Positions 34,001 through 42,293 of a stretch of DNA of 64,000 nt are shown piece by piece (position 1 is the first letter of the stretch; the number at the start of each line of letters is the position of its first letter). This stretch comes from Trebouxia sp. TZW2008. Its lineage: Eukaryota; Chlorophyta; Trebouxiophyceae; Trebouxiales; Trebouxiaceae. Under the pieces are notes generated by a model. It was not told the DNA's origin, made no database searches, and saw nothing but the letters and a program-made list of their open reading frames with translations. The stretch covers positions 186,001 through 250,000 of the forward strand of contig BDIU01000014.1 of NCBI GenBank assembly GCA_002118135.1. The letters are read 5' to 3'. The position numbers were made by a program, and so were the translations under genes.

Positions 34001-37000
34001 AGCGATTGCTGGAAGTGTGCTCTCCTCTTGCGTCAATGTCTGTCTAGCTTCATATACCGGTCAAGCATCAGACCTAGGTCCGCCAGTGCATCTACCTGTC
34101 GGCCTGCCTGCTATGCTAGTCAGAGATTGTTGTGACGGTCACTTGATGTCAGTTCTCTGTACATGCTTAAGCATACATGATGCCTGAGTGTTTGAAAGGT
34201 CCTGTATAGCGCTGCATTGACTAGTGGATGTGTCAATTGTGAATTGCTGTGCTTTGCAGGATTGGGTTGGTGCTGATGCGAACACAAGAGGGCAGCAGCA
34301 TAGGCATCTCTACCTTCTTGATCACGTGTGCATCCTGGATCCTGGCAGTGGTGTTCAAGCCCTCGGCCTGCATGCCCTGCCTCCAGGCCTCCCCTCATAT
34401 AGTCAGTAAGTGCTTGGAACCCTGGAATCCAAGGTTCTATAGCCCCTACTCAGCCCCGGGGCATGACTTCTGAACCTCAAATGGCTGCCCACACAAAGTT
34501 GCCTGAATATCAATGCAATACTATTCTGGTTCACACAAAATGCCCTGCATACCCCACAGATTTGCGGACATAATGTGGGCTAATTTCCCAAATTCCAAGC
34601 CCCTGTAGACCCCTGCTGGAAAATGACCACCTGCTTGATCATGAGTGTCATCATCCAGTCGTATTGTCATATGCACATAAGATTGCACACGTTTTGCATT
34701 CTAGCAATGTAGCGGATACGTGTGCGCTGTGTTCAATCTGGTCGTCAATGTATCAATGTAGCTGCTTTTGAAAAACAGCTAGGCAAACAACTTATGAACC
34801 AGATATGATGTGCATGATCTGAGCTTTCACCGGTCGGTGCTGAGGTACACGCTGGATTACCTCATGCTTTCTTGGCTGTTCTTTTCAACCACACTGGGAA
34901 TCATTGTTATGTGTTTGCCAAACAGCAATGCATCCAGGCCTGTGTTTCCTCAAAAATGTTTGGTGGGCCTGATGGTGTGACTTTTTGCCAAGAGTTGGAC
35001 TAATGACTGAGTGCTTAGACTTGACACTCAGCTTGTGGTTTGCAGTAATCCTGTCCACGGTGCGGCTGATCATGTCCCAGTTTGCCTTTTTCACACCAAA
35101 GGTTGGCACTGCAGACAATCCCATTGTCATCCAGGCAAGCCCTCAACACTGCAGTTATGCTTACTGAGCAAAGCTTGTTGGCTGGCAAAATACAATGTGC
35201 CCAAGAATGTTGTGACAGGCTAATTGCGTTGTCAACACAGCTTGCTGTTGATGTTGAGCCCTTGCAAGTGCGGGATGTTGCATCTTTAAACTGCTGCTGC
35301 CTGTTGAACGATTGTAATGCTATGGATGGCAGCATGTATACCCTCTGCACTTTGCATTTGACTTCATCGTTCCAACAGTGATGGTCATTGGCTGACATCC
35401 AGCAGCACGACAGTAATTGTCAGCAGCCCAAAAAGTTGGTGCTGCATCGCATGTATTGAAGAAACATGACAAGCTATCACGACGTTGTAGTAGTCGTGCA
35501 ATTTTGTTTCGTTGGCAGGAGTGGATGCAGTTCTTTGCCTGGACAGAGCACTCAAAGCAGGCAAAGCATGATGAGCGGCAGAGCTGCATGCCACCAAAGC
35601 AGAGAGAGCTCATGCACGACCGACCCATCTTCTGTTTCGAGACTGCCATCAAGCTGCTGTACTGGTGTGGTTTTGTCTACGAACATGATGAGGTGACTTT
35701 TGCTGCCGCTGATGCTGAGAGGCGTTGGACATGCATTCGACATACTCATGCTTGCACGAGACCTCGTGCATGGGCAACCCATCTCCTGTTTTGAAATTGC
35801 TAACAAGCTGCTGTACTGGTGTGAATTTGTCCATGAGCATGATGAGTTTTAGTCAGCTGCTGATTAACAGGCAGTGGACACGCTCATGGAACAGTGACGC
35901 ATTACTCAGTTGCAATCTGTAATCAGTAGTCTCAACAGTCATGCTTATGCCTGTTGATGCTTCATGAAAGGGCATCCCATGTTCTGTTTTGAGACTGCCG
36001 TCAAGTTCCTGTACTGGTGCAATTGTGTATATGAACATGATGAGGTGGGTTCTGCGCCTCTTGAAGGGTCTAGGGTTTAGGGTCCTTACGCTCATCGAAC
36101 AGTGATGCACTCCTCAATCGCAATCTGTAAGCTGTAGTCTCAACAGTCATGCTCATGCCTGTTGATGCCTCACGCATGGTCGCTGCATCTTCTGTTTTGA
36201 GGTTGCCATCAAATTGCTTCATCGATGTGATTTTGTCTATGAACATGATGAGGTGAATCTTGCTGTTTTAAAGTAGGTGCTTGTCCTTGCGTAAAACCTC
36301 ACGCATGGACGCCCTGTCTTTTGCTTTGAGAATGCCATCAAGCTGCTGTACTGGTGTAAGCTTGTCTATGAACATGATCAGGTGAGTTTTGCTGCTGTTA
36401 CATTACTGGTGGACACGCTCGCAGACCGGCAACATACTGCTCAGTCCCAATATGTCCATTCACAAGTATGCTGGCTTGATGCCTCATGCATGGCTGACCC
36501 ATCTTCGTTTTTGAGACTGCTGTCACATTGCTGAACTGGTATGATTTTGTCTGCGAACATATTCAGGTGACTTATGCTGCTTTTGCATGCTAATGCACGC
36601 ACACATTGCATGTCAGTATGGTGTCAACATTGAGGCGTGGTTTTGGTTGGTAAACAGCTATGCTCTTGTCAACAAGCACACCAACTGCCAGCTGCATATG
36701 CAGCGCGAAACTGTTGCCCTGCATCGCAGCGAGTTTGGTCTTGAAGATCAGCAGCTGATGTTTTGCCAAACTGTCAGCGTCAATCACTGGCTTGCTTGCA
36801 ATAAGCCTTTATAGTTTGTCATTGCTGCAGGGTTGTCTGAAGCTGAAGCTGCCTGAGCAGACTGCTCTAAGCCTCGAGTTGAGCTCTTTGGTGCCATAAT
36901 GCCAATGTCACATGTCTAGGGGCTACATTGGTGTCTTGTCGACTGCACGTTGAGTTCTTGTCATGACTGATGCAGGGTCGCTTTGTGCTGAAGCTTTTCA

Positions 37001-40000
37001 AGACTGCTCTAAGCCTATTCAGTTTGGATCATTTTCAGCTAGTGAGGTGCCAAGCTCCCAATGTGAAGTGCCCAGCGGCATGCACTGACATCTTATCACT
37101 TGTGACTGCCACACTCAGTTCTTGTCCTGACTGCTGCAGGGTCGCCCTGTGCTGAAGCTGTCTCAGAAGACTGCCTTGAGCCTGTTCAACCTAGATCATT
37201 TTCAGTTGGTGAGGTGTCAAGCTGCCAATGTGAAGTGCTTGGTGGCTTGGAGTGAGCAGAACCTGGTGATTGCTTTTAGAGGCACTGCCAACTTCACCAA
37301 CATGGTGGCTGATATCAAGGCAAGCTAGTTTTGACGGTGCCCTTTTTGGGTTTCTTTGCTATCTCTGCTTGTGTGGCTGCTGTGTCGTACTGTCTTCCTG
37401 TGCAGATGTTGACATGCAGAGACAACTGCGCTGCATTTGACATGGCTACACATTAGGCTTCAAAGTTCAGGCTCTCAAACTCCATTAACTTTTTGAATTG
37501 TCTATTGGACAGCAAAATTTGCACTGTGCCATTGCTTGTCTGTTCTGCATGGTTGGACATCTGGTCAGGAATCAGGCTTAGCCTGGGTTGATGCTGCAGG
37601 CTTGAATGGTGAGTGAGGCGCCCCTGAGAGCAGCGCACCACGCCATCTTTCAGAGTCAAGCAAAGGTTTCTTTGAGAGCTGGCAGTGGTCTGGTCTTAAC
37701 AAGGTTGGGCAAAGGTTCTTATTGTCTTTTTGCAGGCTTGGATGGTGAGTGAAGCACCTCTGAGAGCAGCGCACCACACCATCTTTCAGAGCCAGCCCAA
37801 GGTGCACTCTGGTTTCCATGCTGCCTGGGACGTGAGCGGCCTCAAGGCAGCAGTCACCAAACTGATACAAAGTCAGATCACACCTGAGACTGCAACCAAC
37901 ATGCACGTCTTCTTGACAGGTGAGCTTGCAGACATGCACTTCCTGAGCTGCCTACAATGTGAGTGAATTCAAGGCAGCAGTGACCAAGCTTGTCCAGAGT
38001 CATGTCCCACTTGAGACTGCAGCCAACATGCGCAATTTAATCACAGGCGAGCCAGCAAGCTAAGACACAGACAATTTTGGCAGTCAGCTGGGACTGGCTA
38101 GTGCCTCAGTCGAAGCTTGTGATACTGAGGAGAGCCTACTTCAGATTGCAGTGCTGGAAATGTGTGAACTCAAGAATTCATGCAGGAGTCATAGCTTTGG
38201 CAGTAAAAGGCCAAAGTTGGCTGCTAATGCACATGGCTCAAACAATGCCGTGGGCCTTGGTTCCATGGTACAATGGAAGGGCTCTGGTAGGCCTCGAAAC
38301 ACATCAAAGCTGCTATGTGGCAATCGCTGCCGAGATGATGCAGCAGGCCTGTCTTATACGTGTTCATGTGAGAGCCCTAGGTTTTCCTGCCCTACAACCA
38401 ACCCATATCTGCGCTGTAGGTCACGGCCTAGGCGGTGCAGTGGCGAATCTTGCTGCAGTGCAAGTGGCGCTAATGATGCAGTGGCCCTCTATTTCTAAGT
38501 GTACACGTGAGACTTTTAGGTTTCTTGGCCCTGAGAACAACCCACATCTGCTTTGTAGGTCACAGCTTGGGCGGTGCCATGGCAAACCTGGCTGCAGTGG
38601 ATGTGGCACAAATGATGCAGTGGGCCTCTATTCAGGTGTACACTGTTGGAGCACCCAGAACAGGCAACCATGCATATGCCAAGCTGTACAATAAGCTGGT
38701 GCCAGACACATGGGGCATCATCAACTATAGGGTAGGTCTCTCCTCAACTGCTTGAGAAAGTTACACTGTTGGCTTGAATCATACACATACCCTGCTTGTT
38801 ATCAGGTTGTTTTACAGCAAGCAAACCTGTCAAGCCACTCTAAATCTGGCTCAAAATTCTTTGGGCTATTTTCCTTGAGAAATTCTTATTATCTGTTCCG
38901 TCTTCTACACATTTTGTTTTGAGTAGTGAGTTCCTGAAAATCTGTCGCATGGACTGTGCAGGACCCAGTGCCCAAGATGGCCAAATTTGGCTTCCTGTAT
39001 GCTCGTCCTGGGAACAGGGTGCTGCTGTATCCAAATGGGGATATGGTAGTGTGCCCCACCCCCCTAGACGTCAGGCTGCAGGGCTACAGAAGATGTGCGC
39101 CCTCAGCTGCAAATCTACCTGATTGTCTGCCCTGAATGTGTGTTTCGCAGTGCAATCTTGAGACCTGCATCTGTCAAGGTCAGACTGCAAGGCTACAGAA
39201 GATGTATGCCCCTTGTCTGCCTCACTGTCTGAGTGAGTGCGTATGACTGCTGATACCGGGTTCTGCCCCATCCTCCTTACAGATTTGGTTGTTGCCCTTG
39301 TCTGTCCAAGCATTGGTATCTGGCTGTGCCGGTTTGGGTACATGATGATGTGCAGCAACCCCCCGTGGCGTTGGCCTGCAGGGTTGCAGAAGATAGATGC
39401 CTCTTGCAACTGCCTTGTTTGTCTCATTCTGCAAGCCCCATGCAGTTTAACCGTGGGTGTCTGAATATCTGAGCGTGTGTCTGTGACTAATGAACGATCA
39501 AAATCTGGTGATGCAAGTTACCCCTGTTAGCGTAAGGCCACAGGGCTACAAAAGATATATGCTCCTTGCACATGCCCTGATGTGTCTGATTGCTTTGATG
39601 TCTCTGGCTGCTGAAGATGTACACTCCCCGCAGTTGCCCTTTTCTGTCTGATTGTCTGCGTATGATTGACCCTAATGGCAAATTGGTGATGTGGCCTATT
39701 CCCCTTTGGATTTCTGATTCTTTGACATCAATTTCCACTGCTGCCAGGTGGCAGGGTGTCCAGGCATAAGCTGACAGCCTACAGGCACTCGCTAGTGAGC
39801 GTGCTGCAGGCCCAGGTGAAGAGTGAGAGGCTGGAACCCGGGCTGGCTGGAGTCATGGAGCTGGCAGACAGTGTTGCCCTCAAGGTCTGTACCATTCCTT
39901 GTGAACCTGTTTCTGAGCATAAACATTTTGCTTTCTCAAGAACCGTTTATGTGATCAGTGTGCAGTAGACATGCCCGCAAGGTCTGTGTACATATTTGTG

Positions 40001-41315
40001 CTCTGAATCCATCTTCACCAGGCAAGCCCCTTAAGGTCTGTACAACTCTCCTTGTGAAATCTGGTTTTTTGGGAGCGTAATTAAGTTGTTTTCTCAAGAA
40101 GATCATGTGGCTCAGTGTGCAGTAGACATGCTTACAAGGTCTGTGAAGATGTGGTTGCCCTTTTTGTGTCCTTTGTGTTTTTTGTTCTTTGTGATTGCTC
40201 TGACTCCATTTTCATCAGGCAAGTCCCTCAATGTATAAGCGTATAAGCGCGGAGACCAATGCTGGTGGCCCAGTGTTCATTGAGCCAGCTTGCAAGGCAT
40301 GGGCATATCTGTTGAAAGATTAGCAACGACATTGTTTTATCTGATTCTCAACATTTAAACATCAGCCGACCCTACCGTGATGCTCAGAGCAAGCCAGCCT
40401 GTTGAGATAGGACTTGGGCCACACACACCTAGCACATGTGCTAGAAAGTGGAATCAATGCACTCTTACATCTTGTTCCTTCCAATCCATGTTTTCTAGGT
40501 AAGCTCTGAAGAAGTGAGCACATCGTCTTGTTTTGGCCTGGCGTCCAGCACCACACTGGCTGCAGTTGACTATACATGAGATCAGCTCCATTCAAACGTG
40601 AGTAGCAGAGCTTTGTCAGACAGTGACTCAGCACTGCGATGTGATCAAGCCCAGGGTTTCAGAAAGACCCTGCTTTGTCTTAAACAAGCATGTAGGTTGG
40701 CTGCGTGTAAGCAACATGTTGGGCGATACAAAGTAAGCAGGCTCTGTCGTAGTACATACGTGACTGTATGTGCATGACAAGATCAGGGGCTACAACCTCA
40801 GCAGGCCTTAACTCTGAGGGACTTAGGCTACTTGAACCGACTTTTCAACATGTCCAATGCAGGAGGTCTTACTGGATGCAGACGCTGACATGAAGACAGC
40901 TAATTTGAGAACAAATGTTCAGAATGGCAGTGACACAGCGCAGCACAGCAGCACTACCCAATCTGCACCTGCATCTGCATCCAAACAGCCAGAATTGCAC
41001 GAAGCCTCAGACACACTCACAGGCAGAGACCATGAGCTTGGCATGCATGGACTGACCTCAGACACACTTACAGACAGCCAACACACAAGACCAGATGCCA
41101 GCAGCATCAAAGGCAGTCAGCGGCATATCTTTGCGGGGGAGAGTGTTGAAACTGCAATCCCTGCTGCTTTGCAAACTGATGAAGATGCCAAAACAAGGAG
41201 TGAAATGATGTATGACCATCAGCAAACACCACTGCAGCAAAGCTTGAATGTACTGCCAACTCAGCCAAACCAGTCTGATGACATGCTATACAAGGTTGTA
41301 GTCATGGACAGCTGA
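31076..41315 (+). CDS. Membrane-anchored class 3 (alpha/beta-hydrolase) lipase, diacylglycerol-lipase-like
   Basis: Exons 31076-31222, 31511-31728, 31985-32006, 32278-32340, 32379-32501, 32816-32878, 32981-33015, 33346-33395, 33798-33981, 34260-34405, 35046-35134, 35519-35692, 37140-37319, 37736-37919, 38559-38731, 38962-39094, 39748-39884, 40863-41315. Phases agree throughout (about 857 aa). The N-terminal third has several hydrophobic helices (FLCFALLVVFIGLEAS, TVLIASAIIAGVCAAILLAQ, GISTFLITCASWILAVVF). The lipase core has VIAFRGTANFTNMVADIK, KVHSGFHAAW, and the nucleophile elbow GHSLGG at about residue 560. A DPVP Asp and the His in SRHKLTAYRHSL are candidates for the rest of the triad. 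The C-terminal about 150 residues are polar and likely disordered. Hydrolysis of acylglycerols at a membrane is inferred. The exons from 32278 to 33395 and exon 1 are the least certain: exon 1 could end at 31192, and a distal 5' exon may exist. Introns are full of degraded exon-edge copies. Confidence 0.82.
32560..32630. repeat. CTGY-rich tract in a lipase intron
   Basis: An interrupted CTGT/CTGC tract includes several consecutive CTGC units at about 32605-32630. It sits between exons 5 and 6. Confidence 0.65.
35626..36590 (+). repeat. Six-copy exon-end echo array in the lipase gene
   Basis: The 3' end of the 35519-35692 exon with its donor is copy 1 (35626-35710, CTGTACTGGTGTGGTTTTGT). Degraded copies start near 35772, 35968, 36178, 36306 and 36492. 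Spacing is about 146, 196, 210, 128 and 186 bp. Most retain GAACATGATGAGGTGA or a close variant. Intron blocks between copies are also shared, for example CACGCTCATGGAACAGTGA and AGTCTCAACAGTCATGCT. Single copies vary in donor quality. Confidence 0.92.
36070..36084. repeat. Short interstitial telomere-like repeat
   Basis: CTAGGGTTTAGGGTC contains about two units related to the plant-type TTTAGGG repeat. It lies inside the six-copy lipase echo array. Confidence 0.5.
36827..37230 (+). repeat. Three-copy echo of the lipase 37140 exon start
   Basis: The functional exon start GGTCGCCCTGTGCTGAAGCT at 37140 has upstream copies at about 36827 (short, strongly diverged) and 36974 (about 90 bp, well preserved). 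The 36974 copy keeps its acceptor and an open frame similar to LKLSQKTALSLF...DHFQLVRCQA. It has no donor at the matching place, because the copy ends part-way through the exon. Confidence 0.85.
37600..37830 (+). repeat. Echo of the lipase 37736 exon start
   Basis: The exon start at 37736 (GCTTGGATGGTGAGTGAAGC) has a copy about 130 bp upstream at about 37606-37665 (GCTTGAATGGTGAGTGAGGC), including CTGAGAGCAGCGCACCAC. The copy lies in the preceding intron and was truncated within the exon. Confidence 0.85.
37831..38055 (+). repeat. Echo of the lipase 37736-37919 exon end
   Basis: The last about 90 bp of the exon (GTGAGCGGCCTCAAGGCAGC) recurs at 37963-38055. In the copy the donor ACAGGTGAGC is changed to ACAGGCGAGC. 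Confidence 0.85.
38188..38660 (+). repeat. Four-copy echo of the lipase nucleophile exon
   Basis: The functional copy starts at 38559 (GHSLGGAMANLAAV). Upstream copies are at about 38188-38275 (GHS-F-G-S, further decayed), 38287-38419 (elbow deleted) and 38420-38558 (GHGLGGAVANLAAVQVALMM, nucleophile Ser replaced by Gly). The last two units run from GTAG to GTAG, about 133-139 bp. The 38420 copy keeps an acceptor and an open frame but lacks the donor. Confidence 0.88.
39000..39735 (+). repeat. Multi-copy echo of the lipase 38962-39094 exon end
   Basis: The exon end (CTGCAGGGCTACAGAAGAT, donor GTGCGC) recurs near 39180, 39370, 39540 and 39610 as AGAAGATGTATGCC-like words. Longer diverged copies of the preceding exon part are visible near 39270-39360, 39500-39540 and 39660-39710. 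These shared ends were used to place the exon boundary at 39094. Confidence 0.75.
39878..40240 (+). repeat. Echo array of the lipase 39748-39884 exon end
   Basis: The junction CAAGGTCTGT at 39881 recurs at about 39978, 40027 and 40134. Associated intron text (GTGCAGTAGACATGC, CTTGTGAA, TTTTCTCAAGAA) is repeated between copies. Only a few exon bases are carried along. Confidence 0.7.
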
Positions 41316-42293
41316 CGTGAGCGGGTTAAGTGGATGATGACTCAGATTTGCAGGTGCCACAGCCATTCTTGTGAAGCAACTTTTGGTTTCGGTCTCTCAG
41401 CAGCAGAAAGAGTGCAGTGCTGTGCATGCCCTCCTGCATTCGCAAGGTTTTCACAAACTGTTCCATTTCTGAAAGCTCCTTGGTTCTGTTGTACATTTAG
41501 CATTGTTGGTTGCTGTACCACATATTTGGTTTGATGTGTAATTTGTACACCTAGTGTGCTTTGTTGCGTCCAATCTGGATGCTGGTGCTTGTGCTTGTGA
41601 CAGCCCCTATATGGCTCATGGAAACTGCCTCTTGGGTTATGCTCATATCAAACAACTCTACATGTCATATGCTTTGCCTTGTCAGCCTTAAGTTCTATCT
41701 GCTGTGTCGAGAGATATATCTGCTTGATTTGACTTTACATCAGATTCACAAGCTTGAGCATGAGATGCTGAAGACGTTGTGCTCTTTGCTCAACTATTTG
41801 AACTGACATTGCATTCAGACTTGTTAGGGGTGTGCATGGCCGCCAGCTGGTTTCTGGGAAAATGCAAATGCAGCAAAAGTCCAGGAAGTTTGCTTGTCCT
41901 TTGAGCAGGCCCTGCCAAAATGGACAGCTAGGCAATACACTGTAACAACATTGCAGTTCAGCAACCGTCGGAACCTCGTTACATGTATATACATGGTGCT
42001 GTTTCAGCGTGAGGGAACTCAGAGGTTCTCACTCGTAATCCTGCAAAAAGGTGTATAGATCAAACCATTTTAAATTGTAAGCAAAACAAGGGATAGCATT
42101 CACACCATCTAATCAACATCTGCTCACCAGGACACGTTGCAAGCTGATCAAATCGCCGGCGGGTTCACAAACAACTGAAGTGCCTTGAGATGTCTCAACA
42201 ATGCTGTGCTGTGCATTGACAACCCACAGGTCACAAGGAACACAGAAACATTGCTGGCAGTTCAACACAAGCGCTTGAGATTTCTCTTGCAAC
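41316..42293. terminator. Convergent 3' ends of the lipase and the giant repetitive gene
   Basis: There is no gene between the two stop codons. TGTAA at 41537-41541 (plus strand, about 220 bp past the lipase stop) and at 41979-41983 on the minus strand (about 310 bp past the other stop) are plausible green-algal poly(A) signals. This is inference from motif and position only. Confidence 0.4.

Noticed and set aside
35626..36590. CRISPR array or satellite interpretation of the six-copy repeat
   Set aside because: The units are long, diverged and contain exon coding sequence and splice sites. There are no short identical repeats or unique spacers, and the DNA is eukaryotic.
38077..38694. A 205-codon plus-strand ORF as an independent gene
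   Set aside because: It is produced by three decayed echo copies and runs into the real nucleophile exon in the wrong frame.
8751..40240. Transposons or introner elements as the cause of the intron repeats
   Set aside because: No terminal inverted repeats, target-site duplications, reverse transcriptase or transposase sequence are seen, and different loci share no common repeat sequence. Each echo matches only its own exon.
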